From: Bacteroidales bacterium
GTDB lineage: Bacteria; Bacteroidota; Bacteroidia; Bacteroidales; F082
Assembly (NCBI GenBank): GCA_015493525.1
Contig: WGCY01000039.1
Span: 17,384 to 81,383 of the forward strand
Length of the DNA: 64,000 nt
Direction: 5' to 3'
The notes beneath the pieces are model-generated. The model saw only the letters and a program-made list of their open reading frames with translations, made no database searches and had not been told where the DNA came from. This document shows positions 9,793-18,976 of this stretch, one piece after another (position 1 is the first letter of the stretch; each line of letters opens with the position of its first letter). The position numbers and the translations under genes are program-made.

Positions 9793-10302
9793 ATGAAAGC
9801 AGGAAACAACAAGGTGGTTACCATGACCTATACTTTACACCTCAATGACGAGCAGGGTGAGATTATCCAGAAAGTTGACAAGAATCAGCCTTTCACCCAA
9901 ATACTGGGCATTGGTGCTTTACTACCGGTATTTGAGCGTAACCTTACGGGACTGGAAGCCAACGACAATTTTGCCTTCGGCCTTTCTCCCGAAGAAGGGT
10001 ATGGCAATCCTTCGGATGAAGCCATTTTAAAACTTGAAAAGAAAATCTTCGAGATTGATGGCAAAATAGACCCCGAGATGGTAGCTGTGGGAAAAACCAT
10101 CACCATGCAGGACAACAACGGAAATCCGCTTGACGGAAAAGTTTTATCCGTGGAAAAAGACAATGTTATCATGGATTTTAACCATCCGCTTGCAGGCCAA
10201 AGCCTCTATTTTACCGGTACTATCCTTGATGTTCGCGAAGCATCGGAAGAAGAGCTGTCGCACGGCCATGTACATGGTGCCGGCGGACACCACCATCATT
10301 AA
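9793..10302 (+). CDS. slyD: FKBP-type peptidyl-prolyl isomerase, SlyD-like
   Basis: Proline isomerase and chaperone of the SlyD group, 169 residues. An N-terminal FKBP half (YTLHLNDEQGEIIQ, then GIGALLPVFERNLTGLE) precedes the insert-in-flap domain (about 70-125, with PEEGYGNP ahead of it). The FKBP fold closes with FNHPLAGQSLYFTG. The C-terminus is rich in His (HGHVHGAGGHHHH), as in SlyD proteins that bind nickel or other metals. It stands alone with its own promoter and a terminator overlapping the convergent gene. Confidence 0.93.
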   Translation: MKAGNNKVVTMTYTLHLNDEQGEIIQKVDKNQPFTQILGIGALLPVFERNLTGLEANDNFAFGLSPEEGYGNPSDEAILKLEKKIFEIDGKIDPEMVAVGKTITMQDNNGNPLDGKVLSVEKDNVIMDFNHPLAGQSLYFTGTILDVREASEEELSHGHVHGAGGHHHH

Positions 10303-10311
10303 AACCTCCCA

Positions 10312-11031
10312 TTACTTATAAAGTATAAAAACAGCAGGCTTTTTGTTAAGGTCTGCTGTTGTTTTTTTCCATCCGGCGATGTTTTTTGTAACAATCTTTT
10401 CCGTGGACAAAGTCAAATCGCTGGCTATGCACAACAATGTCTGTGGTTTACAAGTTTTTAAAAGGCTTTCCAGCATCTTGTTGTTGCGATAAGGTGTTTC
10501 AATAAACAGCTGGCTTGTATTATTTTTCCAGGCATCCTGCTCCAGTTCACGAATCTTTTTTATCCGCAAATGCGTTTCAATGGGCAAATAACCATGAAAA
10601 CAAAACTGCTGTCCGTTGAATCCCGAAGCCATAAGTGCCAGAATGATGGAGTTGGGGCCTGTCAGCGGGACAACACGAATATTTTTGCGATGGGCCATTT
10701 CAACTACTTTTGCTCCCGGATCAGCCACAGCAGGAGTGCCCGCTTCGGACAATACGCCCATATCTTCCCCGTTTTCAGCAGGTTTCAGAAAAGCATCCAC
10801 ATCCTCTATGGCAGTATGCTTGTTCAGCTCAAAAAACTGCATAGCATCAATGGGGAGCGGATGGCCCGATTTTTTAATAAACCTCCGGGCCGTTCTGATG
10901 TTTTCAACAACAAATGCACGAATTCCAAAAAGAATTTCCTTGTTGTAGGAAGGGATCACATGATCAATCTGTTCATTGTCTCCCAGTGTTACGGGAAAAA
11001 GGTAGAGTGTTCCTTTTTTAACTTTCGACAT
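10312..11031 (-). CDS. SAM-dependent methyltransferase, RsmI-related tetrapyrrole methylase family
   Basis: A 239-residue protein of the tetrapyrrole methylase fold related to RsmI (ribose methylation at 16S rRNA C1402). It opens with GTLYLFPVTLGDN. Family motifs include GVLSEAGTPAVADPG (the SAM-binding GxPxxxDPG loop), VPLTGPNS and ASGFNGQQFCFHGYLP. It is shorter than canonical RsmI (about 280) and matches the short Bacteroidota branch. I chose ATG at 11031, because the longer frame runs through remnants of the truncated dehydratase gene just upstream. The rRNA target is inferred from the family. Confidence 0.88.
   Translation of the reverse strand: MSKVKKGTLYLFPVTLGDNEQIDHVIPSYNKEILFGIRAFVVENIRTARRFIKKSGHPLPIDAMQFFELNKHTAIEDVDAFLKPAENGEDMGVLSEAGTPAVADPGAKVVEMAHRKNIRVVPLTGPNSIILALMASGFNGQQFCFHGYLPIETHLRIKKIRELEQDAWKNNTSQLFIETPYRNNKMLESLLKTCKPQTLLCIASDLTLSTEKIVTKNIAGWKKTTADLNKKPAVFILYK
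10330..10368 (+). terminator. intrinsic terminator of the slyD-like gene, overlapping the convergent gene end
   Basis: An 8-bp perfect stem (AACAGCAG 10330-10337 with CTGCTGTT 10353-10360), a 15-nt loop and a run of seven T residues (10362-10368). It lies inside the last codons of the convergent methyltransferase gene. Confidence 0.8.
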
Positions 11032-11041
11032 GGTTTTTTCT

Positions 11042-11353
11042 TTATTGCCAGGGCATAACAATGTAAGCCGGTATTTTTCGTAAAGCGGCAGCACGTGCCA
11101 AAGCCTGGGCATGGTTTCCGGAGGAGTGTGTGGCCACTCCCCTTTCTGCCTCAACATCGCTCAGCGAGAAGACAGCATTCAGCGCACCCCTGGCCTTAAA
11201 AGCACCCGCTTTTTGAAAATTCTCGCATTTAAAAAACAAACGGCTTTTTAGCCGGCCATCGAAATATGCCGAACTCAAAACCGGTGTACGGTGAATTCCA
11301 AAAGCTATTTGCCGGGCGGCAGATTTTATTTCATCAGCTGAAGGATACTCCAT
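11042..11353 (-). pseudogene. truncated serine/threonine dehydratase (N-terminal third)
   Basis: 103 residues that match only the start of fold-type II PLP enzymes (threonine dehydratase/serine racemase). The PLP-lysine motif KAGAFKARGA and the SSGNHAQALA loop are intact. The frame stops just after AYIVMP, at a point where full proteins of about 320 residues continue. The methyltransferase gene begins 10 bp later, so the remaining two thirds are deleted, not merely frameshifted. It should not fold into a working enzyme. Confidence 0.85.
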
Positions 11354-11361
11354 CTTTTCTG

Positions 11362-11823
11362 TTATCTGGCATCCTTTGCCAGTGCAACAATTTTGTCAGT
11401 AGCTTTTTCTATTAATTTAAAAACAGCTTCGCAGTCTTTGATACCGCTGTTGTACGGATCGGGAACCGTCCTGTTTTTTCCATTGCCCAACACATTCAGC
11501 AGATAATCAACCCGGGCTTTGTCTTTGTCCGTTTTGGCAAGTGCCATAACATCATTGTAATTCTTGGTGTCCATTACAAATATTTTATCAAATCGGCCAA
11601 AGTCCTCTTTTAAAAATATCCTTGCCTTTCCTTCTGCCAGATAGCCATTCTTTTTAGCTATCTCAAAAATTCTTTTGTCGGGAGGTTCGTTAATATTAAA
11701 CGATTCAAAACCTGCCGAGTCAACCTCTCCCTGAATGTTATTCTCTTTAAATTTCTTTTTTAGGATAATTTCAGCCAGCGGGGAGCGGCACACATTTCCC
11801 AAGTCTACAAATAGTACATTCAT
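11362..11823 (-). CDS. low-molecular-weight protein tyrosine phosphatase-like protein, nucleophile replaced
   Basis: 153 residues, normal length for the family. The P-loop reads VDLGNVCRSP where the family has VCLGNICRSP. The catalytic nucleophile Cys is therefore Asp at residue 7 (codon GAC at 11803-11805). The second Cys (C12), R13, S14 and the general-acid motif PDPY (D122) remain. The fold and substrate pocket look intact, but the standard cysteinyl-phosphate mechanism is not possible. It may bind phosphotyrosine without cleaving it, or be decaying like the truncated dehydratase 8 bp downstream. Confidence 0.88.
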   Translation of the reverse strand: MNVLFVDLGNVCRSPLAEIILKKKFKENNIQGEVDSAGFESFNINEPPDKRIFEIAKKNGYLAEGKARIFLKEDFGRFDKIFVMDTKNYNDVMALAKTDKDKARVDYLLNVLGNGKNRTVPDPYNSGIKDCEAVFKLIEKATDKIVALAKDAR

Positions 11824-11902
11824 ATGATTACTTTTTAAATGTTAATTTGCCCTAAAATACAAAAAATTCCTGAGAAAACCAGTCATCCAGGCCTGATATA
11901 GC

Positions 11903-11934
11903 ATAAAAAAACCCGTAAAACTTTGCCTTACGGG
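11903..11934 (-). terminator. intrinsic terminator of dnaA
   Basis: A 7-bp stem (CCCGTAA 11912-11918 with TTACGGG 11928-11934) is followed on the minus strand by a run of seven T residues. It lies 22 bp after the dnaA stop. Confidence 0.85.
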
Positions 11935-11956
11935 ATTCAAACAAGATTTTTCAACT

Positions 11957-13396
11957 TTACATTTTCAGTTTTTTATCTATTTCATCCACATAGACACGGA
12001 ATTTTCGGTCGGTTTCTATCAGATTGTTTACGGTGCGGCAGGCATGCAAAACCGTAGCATGGTCCTTATTGCCACATTGCAAACCAATGGCGGCGAGAGA
12101 ATTTTTAGTATGTTTCTTAGAAAAGAACATAGCAAGTTGCCGTGCCTGTACGATTTCCCTTTTCCGGGTTTTTGAGTTAATCAGGTCCAGAGAAATATCA
12201 AAATAATCGCAAACAATTTTTTGAATATAGTCAATAGAAATTTCGCGGGTAGTATTTTTCACAAATTTGTCTATCATCTGCCTGGCCAGCTCCAGCGTGA
12301 TGGTCTTTTTGTTTAACGAAGCCTGGGCAAGGATAGAAATTAGTGCCCCTTCCATTTCACGTACGTTTGTAGTGATGTTATAGGCAAGGTACTCAATCAC
12401 CTCGTAGGGCATTTCAATGCCATCCGTATAAAGCCTCCTTTGCAAAATGGCGATACGGGTTTCAAGATCAGGAACCTGCAAATCGGCAGCAAGTCCCCAT
12501 TTAAAACGTGAAAGCAGACGGGGTTCCATTCCTTTTAGTTCGACGGGCGGTTTATCGGAGGTCAGAATAATTTGCTTATGGTTTTGGTGCAGGTGGTTAA
12601 AAATATGGAAAAAGATATCTTGTGTTTTTTCCTTTCCGGCGAGAAACTGGATATCATCCAGAATCAGCACATCAATCATTTGATAGAAGTGGACAAAATC
12701 GTTTTGGTTATTGTTTCTAACCGAATCAATATACTGATTGATAAACTGTTCTGTCTGCAAATAAAGGACGGTTTTTCCGGGATAATTGGCTTTTACCTGA
12801 AGCCCGATAGCATGAACAAGGTGTGTTTTGCCAAGCCCCACCTGACTGTACACGAGAAGCGGGTTAAAGGCGGTTTTTCCGGGATTTTCGGCCACAGCCC
12901 AGCCGGCCGAACGTGCCAGACGGTTGCAATCGCCTTCCACAAAATTGTCAAAAGAATAAGAATCCACAAGTTGCGATTCAATCTTAAGTTTTTTCAATCC
13001 CGGTATAATAAATGGATTGGGAATTTCACGCGAACGGCCCCTGTTCAAATCAAGCGGCATATTGACCGGTTTGTTCCGGACTTCCCTGTGTTTGGCAGCA
13101 GGATAATTTACCGTAACCGGTTTTTTTTGTCCCAATTGCGAATTGTCCAAAATAATGCTGTACTCCAGCCGTCCCATGTTCCCTATCTCGCGCCTGATTG
13201 TTTTTCGCAGCAGATCAATATAATGATCCTCAAGCCATTCATAGAAAAACTGGCTGGGGACCTGAACAACCAAAACATTGTTTTCAAATTTTAATGGAAC
13301 AATCGGTTCAAACCAGGTTTTGAAACTTTGGTAAGGAATGTTGTCTTTAATTACGGCAAGACATCTTTCCCATACCTCAACATGCTTTTTTTTCAT
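11957..13396 (-). CDS. dnaA: chromosomal replication initiator protein DnaA
   Basis: Initiator ATPase that opens the replication origin. 479 residues with all four domains. The N-terminal domain I contains the SFKTWFEPI helix, and domain II is a short linker. Domain III is AAA+ with Walker A GLGKTH (about 187-192), Walker B LILDDIQF and the sensor motif SDKPP. Domain IV carries the signature NKDHATVLHACRTV that contacts DnaA boxes. Upstream lie a promoter and DnaA-box-like 9-mers; a strong terminator follows. Confidence 0.98.
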   Translation of the reverse strand: MKKKHVEVWERCLAVIKDNIPYQSFKTWFEPIVPLKFENNVLVVQVPSQFFYEWLEDHYIDLLRKTIRREIGNMGRLEYSIILDNSQLGQKKPVTVNYPAAKHREVRNKPVNMPLDLNRGRSREIPNPFIIPGLKKLKIESQLVDSYSFDNFVEGDCNRLARSAGWAVAENPGKTAFNPLLVYSQVGLGKTHLVHAIGLQVKANYPGKTVLYLQTEQFINQYIDSVRNNNQNDFVHFYQMIDVLILDDIQFLAGKEKTQDIFFHIFNHLHQNHKQIILTSDKPPVELKGMEPRLLSRFKWGLAADLQVPDLETRIAILQRRLYTDGIEMPYEVIEYLAYNITTNVREMEGALISILAQASLNKKTITLELARQMIDKFVKNTTREISIDYIQKIVCDYFDISLDLINSKTRKREIVQARQLAMFFSKKHTKNSLAAIGLQCGNKDHATVLHACRTVNNLIETDRKFRVYVDEIDKKLKM

Positions 13397-13616
13397 TCGT
13401 TGGTAAAGTTTTTATCAACAATTTTTTCCTTTATTAACAATCAAAATTATAATCTGCTAAAAATCAAGTAAAACACCGAATCATAACACGCCCATAATTT
13501 CTTAACAAAGAAAGAACATATCTGGTGTAAAAAAAAGAATAAAACCTATTGACTTTTATCTTTTTTTATCGTATATGGGAAATACCAAGAACAACATCCA
13601 AACCTCTGGTTACCTT
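13397..13616. promoter_or_regulatory. dnaA upstream region with promoter and DnaA-box-like repeats
   Basis: On the minus strand TAATTTTG (13442-13449) matches the -7 consensus, and a TTG lies 15 nt upstream (13465-13467). Two same-orientation 9-mers, TTATCAACA (13412-13420, one mismatch to TTATCCACA) and TTATTAACA (13431-13439, two mismatches), sit 19 bp apart between the promoter and the start codon. This fits autoregulation by DnaA. I see no AT-rich unwinding repeats that would make it a convincing origin. Confidence 0.55.
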
Positions 13617-14222
13617 TTACTTCACTGTTAATCCTTGAATCCTTAAAAATTTCTCGGTAAGGGCCTTTTCTTTGTTTCTTTCTACCCGGACAACGAGTGC
13701 ACACCGAAGTGCAAAATCCTGTTTCGATACCGGCAGGTTTTCTTCCTTCACAATCCGCATAATTTTATTCATTAGCGGATAATCGAAAAGTAATGTCAAC
13801 GTACGGGTAATCGTCAGCTCGGTAACCTCAGCCCGGTCAATGGCATCGCGTGTAGCTGTTTTGTATGCCCGTATTAATCCATGAACGCCCAGTTTGGTAC
13901 CACCAAAGTAACGCGTTACCACCACCAACACATCAAAAAGATCAGCCGAAAAGATCTGGTTCAGGATAGGTTTGCCCGCCGTTCCCGAAGGTTCCCCATC
14001 ATCGCTGCTCCTGAAAAACTCATCTTCGGGCTTAATCCGGAACGCATAACAGTGATGCCGGGCATCGTGATACTCCTTTTTCATCTGCAAAAGATATTCC
14101 TTTGCCTCTTCTTCGCTCTCCACATGAAAAGCACGGGCAATAAACTTACTGCCCTTCTCCTTGTAATAGCCTTCCGAAGTCCCTTTTATGGTATTGTACC
14201 GATCCGATTCACGCATGCCCAA
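13617..14222 (-). CDS. YigZ family protein (IMPACT/UPF0029)
   Basis: 201 residues, the usual length. The N-terminal YigZ/IMPACT domain has GSKFIARAF, HHCYAFR and the signature DDGEPSGTAGKPIL, followed by VVVTRYFGGTKLG. The C-terminal ferredoxin-like domain is the second domain of the family. The biochemical role is not settled; eukaryotic IMPACT acts in translation control. ATG at 14216 is an alternative start. A TATTTTTG box (14248-14255, minus strand) lies 26 nt upstream. Confidence 0.92.
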   Translation of the reverse strand: MGMRESDRYNTIKGTSEGYYKEKGSKFIARAFHVESEEEAKEYLLQMKKEYHDARHHCYAFRIKPEDEFFRSSDDGEPSGTAGKPILNQIFSADLFDVLVVVTRYFGGTKLGVHGLIRAYKTATRDAIDRAEVTELTITRTLTLLFDYPLMNKIMRIVKEENLPVSKQDFALRCALVVRVERNKEKALTEKFLRIQGLTVK

Positions 14223-14261
14223 AAATAGAATTTTTTTTACCTTAGCGCAAAAATAAAAACC

Positions 14262-14771
14262 ATGTGTGCCAAAAAAAGAACATCAAAAAGAAGAAGCGTT
14301 AAAAAACAAAAAAAATCACATTCATACCTTATTATATTTATTGTCATCATTGCCATTGCAGCTGCTGCCATTGCCTATTTTGTGTACGGCGTTGGCAAAA
14401 CAAAACATGCATTTCCGACAAAGCCACACACAACAATAACAAAAACCGTTCACAAAAAAAAGACAATCCGTGCAAAAAGTGCCCTGGAAGGAACCTGGGT
14501 AAGCACCAGCGATGGCAGAATGCTTGAAATTTACGGAAACTTATTTACGCTGGAATTGCCTTCTGTTTCAGAACACAAAATCACCAAAGGAAAGATAAGC
14601 ATTTCCGGAAATACCGCCTCCATCCTTTTTACAGGGACGAATGACAAGTGTTCCAGGGATGCCGGGACTTACTCCTTTGTTGTTGGCAAAGGCAGCATCC
14701 GTTTTTCTGTAAAGCACGACAACTGCCCGGGCCGCAAACAGATTTTTTCAACTACCTGGGAGAGGTTCTAG
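14262..14771 (+). CDS. membrane-anchored protein of unknown function
   Basis: 169 residues. A very basic N-terminus (residues 1-20) is followed by one transmembrane helix (about 21-44), a basic Thr/Lys/His-rich linker and a globular beta-rich domain starting at LEGTWVSTSDGRMLEI. That opening resembles lipocalin-like 'GTW' domains, but I do not recognise the family. The helix and basic cytoplasmic start predict an extracytoplasmic C-terminal domain. It precedes the dgkA-like gene by 33 bp on the same strand and is probably co-transcribed. Confidence 0.75.
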   Translation: MCAKKRTSKRRSVKKQKKSHSYLIIFIVIIAIAAAAIAYFVYGVGKTKHAFPTKPHTTITKTVHKKKTIRAKSALEGTWVSTSDGRMLEIYGNLFTLELPSVSEHKITKGKISISGNTASILFTGTNDKCSRDAGTYSFVVGKGSIRFSVKHDNCPGRKQIFSTTWERF

Positions 14772-14804
14772 GAAACCCGGAGATATCAGAAAACAGACCT
14801 GAAC

Positions 14805-15194
14805 ATGGGAAACAACACATCCAACAAAAAATTTTCTTTTCGCCGGCGACTACGGAGTTTTCAGTATGCTTTTCGCGGAATCAGGTTTATGGTAACGACC
14901 CAGCACAACTTTTGGATACACCTTGTCATGGCTTCGTTGGTCGTCATTGCAGGCTTCCTGTTACATATCAGTCTGGTTGAATGGATGTTGTCAATCTTCG
15001 CCATGGGGCTGGTACTTTCTGCCGAAACCTTCAACTCGGCCATTGAGCAGCTTACCGATCTGACCCATCCCGATATTCATCCCACAGCAGGCCGGATAAA
15101 AGATCTGGCAGCCGGGGCAACTTTGCTTGCAGCTATTGCAGCCGCTCTCATCGGACTTCTTATCTTTGTGCCCAAAATTATAGCCATTTTATGA
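14805..15194 (+). CDS. dgkA: diacylglycerol kinase family protein (undecaprenol/diacylglycerol kinase)
   Basis: A small integral membrane lipid kinase of 129 residues with three helices. The family motif AETFNSAIEQLTDL and RIKDLAAGATLLAA are present, with the catalytic Glu and metal-binding acidic residues. It phosphorylates diacylglycerol or undecaprenol; which one cannot be told from sequence. It overlaps the following sugar kinase gene by 4 bp. Confidence 0.93.
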   Translation: MGNNTSNKKFSFRRRLRSFQYAFRGIRFMVTTQHNFWIHLVMASLVVIAGFLLHISLVEWMLSIFAMGLVLSAETFNSAIEQLTDLTHPDIHPTAGRIKDLAAGATLLAAIAAALIGLLIFVPKIIAIL

Positions 15195-16030
15195 AATTAA
15201 TCATCGATAGCGGTACCACCAAAACACATTGGGTACTGTTGGAAGAAAAACAGGTAACCGAAAATTTCAAAACAACCGGGTTTAATCCATATTACACCTC
15301 CGCCGAAACCATTCGGCAACTGATATCCGGAGAGCTTCCCGAAAATATGAGGCGTAAAAACGTAGAAAAAATCTACTTTTATGGTACGGGTTGTTCCACC
15401 CGGGCCAATTGCTCAAAGGTAGATTCAATCCTGCAATCCTTTTTTAAAACCGCCATTATCGAGACCCATCACGATTTGTATGGTGCGGCGGTGGCCTTGC
15501 TGAAGGACAAAGAAGGAATTGCTTCCATTTTGGGAACAGGTTCCAATTCCTGCCTTTGGAACGGACATGAAATTATTGAAAGTGTTCCTTCAACAGGATG
15601 GCTTCTCGGCGATGAAGGGAGTGCCACTTATCTCGGAAAGATCATCCTGAAAGCTTTCCTTGGCGGTGAGCTGCCCAAAGACATCACCCGCACTTTCTAT
15701 CAGGATATCGGCCTTGACTTTGAAGGGGTTTTGCATAAAATATACAGTGCCAGCCAGCCCAACAAATGGATATCGGGCCTTGCCCCATTTGCCTCTGCCC
15801 ATATAAACAACCGGGAGATTCGTGAGCTGGTAAAGAAAAATTTCCGGGATTTCCTTGCCGTACAAATTAAAAGGTACAGCCATTACCAGACGAAAGAAAT
15901 CTCATTTACCGGCTCTGTCGCCTGGCATTTCCAAGAGCTTTTACGGGAAGTATTGCAGGAAGAAAACCTGCACGCCGGTAGTATCCTGCAACAACCTATG
16001 GATGGGTTAATAGAATATCACACCTCCTAA
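15191..16030 (+). CDS. BadF/BadG-type ATPase, N-acetylglucosamine kinase-like
   Basis: Sugar kinase of the ASKHA fold, 279 residues. The phosphate-1 motif DSGTTKTHWVL is at the N-terminus. The second phosphate motif is ILGTGSNSCLWNG, followed by GWLLGDEGSATYLG, which is characteristic of eukaryotic-like GlcNAc kinases. The substrate is probably N-acetylglucosamine or another amino sugar from cell-wall recycling. Its translational coupling to a lipid kinase fits envelope metabolism. It could in principle supply a hexosamine phosphate to the aga pathway far downstream, but nothing links them. Confidence 0.88.
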   Translation: MKLIIDSGTTKTHWVLLEEKQVTENFKTTGFNPYYTSAETIRQLISGELPENMRRKNVEKIYFYGTGCSTRANCSKVDSILQSFFKTAIIETHHDLYGAAVALLKDKEGIASILGTGSNSCLWNGHEIIESVPSTGWLLGDEGSATYLGKIILKAFLGGELPKDITRTFYQDIGLDFEGVLHKIYSASQPNKWISGLAPFASAHINNREIRELVKKNFRDFLAVQIKRYSHYQTKEISFTGSVAWHFQELLREVLQEENLHAGSILQQPMDGLIEYHTS

Positions 16031-16066
16031 CCTGGGTTCGGAACAAAAATATCTAAGATTTTTCGG

Positions 16067-18928
16067 TTATGAATGAGGTTGGTTTTCCAGCTCTTCCTTC
16101 AAATATTTGGCCGTCAGGCTCCCCATTACCCGGGAAACTTCCTCAGGCGTTCCTTCGCAAACCACTTTGCCCCCCCGGTTTCCGCCTTCAGGCCCCAAAT
16201 CAATTACATGATCTGCCACCTTGATAACTTCCATATTGTGCTCGATGACCAAAACCGTGTTCCCCTTGTCCACCAACTTGTTCAGCACATCGAGCAGCAC
16301 CTTTACATCCTCAAAATGCAACCCGGTGGTTGGTTCATCCAAAATATAGAGCGTTTTGCCCGTATCTTTTTTTGCGAGTTCGGTGGCCAGTTTTACCCGT
16401 TGTGCCTCGCCGCCCGAAATAGTTACAGAGGATTGTCCCAGTGTCAGGTAGCCAAGGCCGACATCTTTCAGCGTTTGTAATTTACGGGCAATGGACGGAA
16501 TGTTGGCAAAAAAGTCTACGGCCAGCCTGATGGTCATGTTCAGTACATCGTTGATGGATTTTCCTTTGTACCGCACCTCCAGCGTTTCCCGGTTGTAACG
16601 TTTCCCCTGACAGGCTTCGCACAAAACATATACATCCGGCAAGAAATTCATTTCAATAACCCGCACACCGGCACCTTTGCACGTTTCACACCGTCCGCCT
16701 TTTACATTAAAAGAAAACCGGCCGGGTTTATAGCCCCTTATTTTTGCCTCAGGCAACTGGCCGTACAGCTTTCGTATTTCATCAAAAACTTTGGTGTAAG
16801 TAGCCGGATTGGAGCGGGGTGTCCGCCCAATGGGCGACTGGTCAATCTGAATAACCTTATCAATATTTTCCAGCCCTTCGATGGAGGCATAGGGCAACGG
16901 CTCTCTCAGCGCATGAAAAAAATGATGGTTCAGGACAGGATATAGCGTGTCATTTACCAGTGTCGATTTTCCGCTGCCCGAAACGCCGGTAACACAGATA
17001 AATTTCCCCAATGGAAAACGCACATCAATGTTTTTCAGGTTATTACCTGCCGCTCCTTTCAGGGTAATAAATTTGCCACTCCCCTGCCGCCGGTCTTTCA
17101 GAAAAGGGATAAACCTCTTCCCGTTCAGATATTGGCTGGTCAGCGTATCCATTTTAAGAATTTCGGCAGGAGTTCCCTGCGCAACAATTTCGCCTCCCAG
17201 CCGTCCGGCACCGGGGCCGATTTCCACCAAATGGTCAGCCGACAGGATAGTGTCTTTGTCATGCTCCACCACGATGATGGTATTGCCAATATCGCGCAAA
17301 TCTTTTAATGACTCTATCAGTTTATGGTTGTCACGCTGATGCAAGCCGATACTCGGTTCGTCAAGAATATACATCACACCTGTGAGGCGTGAGCCGATTT
17401 GTGTAGCAAGCCGGATGCGTTGCGACTCACCGCCGGACAACGTTTTGGCAGGCCGGTTCAGGCTTACATAATCGATGCCCACTTCGAGTAAAAAGTCCAG
17501 CCGCACCCTTATCTCGCGCAAAACTTCGCGGGCAATATGCAGCTGCCGCTCGCTCAACCGTTCTTCCAGTCCCGTTAACCATTGTTTCAGCTCGGAGAGG
17601 TCCATATTGGCCAGCTCCGCAATATTTTTTCCATCAATTTTAAAATAGAGTGCCTGTTTTTTCAACCGTGAGCCACCACATTCGGGGCAAATATGTTTGT
17701 TCATAAAACGTCCGGCCCATTTTTTCGACATTTGCGAAGCCCCTTCACCATGCGAACTATTAATATAACTCAGCAAGCCTTCGTAAGTCAGCGAATAAGA
17801 AGAGGTAATGCCGAGATACTCTTTTTTGACCTCCACCGTTTCGTTGGAGCCGTTCAGAATAACCCCGATGGCTTTTGGCGGGATGTCTTTGATGGGCGTA
17901 TCCAATGTAAAACCATATTTCAAACCGATGGTTTCTATCTGATTGAAGACCCAGGTATTTTTGTATTCGCCCAGCGGGGCAATACCTCCCTTTTTTATGG
18001 AAATATCCCTGTCGGGAAAAACTTTCTCCAGGTCAATATCGTTCACGACACCCAATCCATTGCAACGCGGACAGGCCCCATAGGGCGAATTAAAAGAAAA
18101 GAGATTGGGTTCCGGTTCATCATAAGCAATGCCGGAGGTGGGACACATCATCTTTTTGCTGTAATGCCGCACATCGCCATTAATGGTGTCCAAAACCATC
18201 ACAACCCCTTTTCCCTGTTTCATGGCTGTTTCGAGACTTCGTTTCAAACGATTTTCAACACCTGTCTTTACAGGGAAACTATCTACAACCGCTTCAATAT
18301 CATGTACTTTATAACGATCGAGCTGCATTCCGAAAGCCAGTTCACGAATTTGTCCATCCACGCGTACACGTAAAAATCCCTGCTGGCGGATGCGTTCGAA
18401 AAGCTCACGGTAATGGCCTTTGCGGCCTCTCACCAGCGGTGCCAGCAAAACAATATTCCGGTCCCGGTATTTCTCTGAAATCAGGGAAATAATCTGTGCT
18501 TCGGTATATTGCACCATTTTCTCACCGGTATTGTACGAAAAAGCTTCGGCAGCACGTGCAAAAAGTAACCGCAGAAAATCGTAAATCTCAGTAATGGTTC
18601 CCACCGTAGAGCGCGGGTTTCGGTTCACCGACTTTTGTTCGATGGAAATCACGGGGCTCAGCCCGCTTATCTGGTCCACATCAGGGCGTTCCAAATGGCC
18701 AATAAACTGTCGTGCATAAGCCGAAAATGTCTCCATGTAACGACGTTGTCCTTCGGCATAAATCGTATCAAAGGCCAGCGACGATTTACCGCTACCACTC
18801 AAACCGGTTATCACCACCAGCTTGTCGCGTGGAATGCTCACATCGATATTTTTCAGGTTATGAACACGTGCGCCTTTTATTTCCAACAGGTTATCTTCTG
18901 TGGTTTCTTTTCTTGTATCTTCCTCCAT
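16067..18928 (-). CDS. uvrA: excinuclease ABC subunit A
   Basis: DNA damage recognition ATPase of nucleotide excision repair. 953 residues. There are two ABC modules: Walker [10 protein letters not shown] near residue 43 and GVSGSGKST in the second half, with signatures LSGGESQRI and ISGGEAQRV. Zinc-binding Cys pairs occur in [16 protein letters not shown] and the CETCKGAG...CEACQG module. A TAATTTTG -7 box (18966-18973, minus strand) lies 38 nt upstream, at the end of the neighbouring gene. Confidence 0.98.
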   Translation of the reverse strand: MEEDTRKETTEDNLLEIKGARVHNLKNIDVSIPRDKLVVITGLSGSGKSSLAFDTIYAEGQRRYMETFSAYARQFIGHLERPDVDQISGLSPVISIEQKSVNRNPRSTVGTITEIYDFLRLLFARAAEAFSYNTGEKMVQYTEAQIISLISEKYRDRNIVLLAPLVRGRKGHYRELFERIRQQGFLRVRVDGQIRELAFGMQLDRYKVHDIEAVVDSFPVKTGVENRLKRSLETAMKQGKGVVMVLDTINGDVRHYSKKMMCPTSGIAYDEPEPNLFSFNSPYGACPRCNGLGVVNDIDLEKVFPDRDISIKKGGIAPLGEYKNTWVFNQIETIGLKYGFTLDTPIKDIPPKAIGVILNGSNETVEVKKEYLGITSSYSLTYEGLLSYINSSHGEGASQMSKKWAGRFMNKHICPECGGSRLKKQALYFKIDGKNIAELANMDLSELKQWLTGLEERLSERQLHIAREVLREIRVRLDFLLEVGIDYVSLNRPAKTLSGGESQRIRLATQIGSRLTGVMYILDEPSIGLHQRDNHKLIESLKDLRDIGNTIIVVEHDKDTILSADHLVEIGPGAGRLGGEIVAQGTPAEILKMDTLTSQYLNGKRFIPFLKDRRQGSGKFITLKGAAGNNLKNIDVRFPLGKFICVTGVSGSGKSTLVNDTLYPVLNHHFFHALREPLPYASIEGLENIDKVIQIDQSPIGRTPRSNPATYTKVFDEIRKLYGQLPEAKIRGYKPGRFSFNVKGGRCETCKGAGVRVIEMNFLPDVYVLCEACQGKRYNRETLEVRYKGKSINDVLNMTIRLAVDFFANIPSIARKLQTLKDVGLGYLTLGQSSVTISGGEAQRVKLATELAKKDTGKTLYILDEPTTGLHFEDVKVLLDVLNKLVDKGNTVLVIEHNMEVIKVADHVIDLGPEGGNRGGKVVCEGTPEEVSRVMGSLTAKYLKEELENQPHS

Positions 18929-18976
18929 GTAATGGTGCCCGGTAAACTTTTTTTCAAATTTTCGGCAAAATTACAG

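Noticed and set aside
10264..10302. His-rich end of the SlyD-like protein as an artificial purification tag
   Set aside because: Native SlyD proteins end in metal-binding His-rich tails, and the tail here is irregular.
12572..13294. Plus-strand open frame of 240 codons opposite dnaA
   Set aside because: Antisense of a certain gene, with no recognisable domain.
13397..13616. Replication origin upstream of dnaA
   Set aside because: Only two DnaA-box-like 9-mers and no unwinding repeats; dnaA is often distant from the origin in Bacteroidota. Autoregulation explains the boxes.
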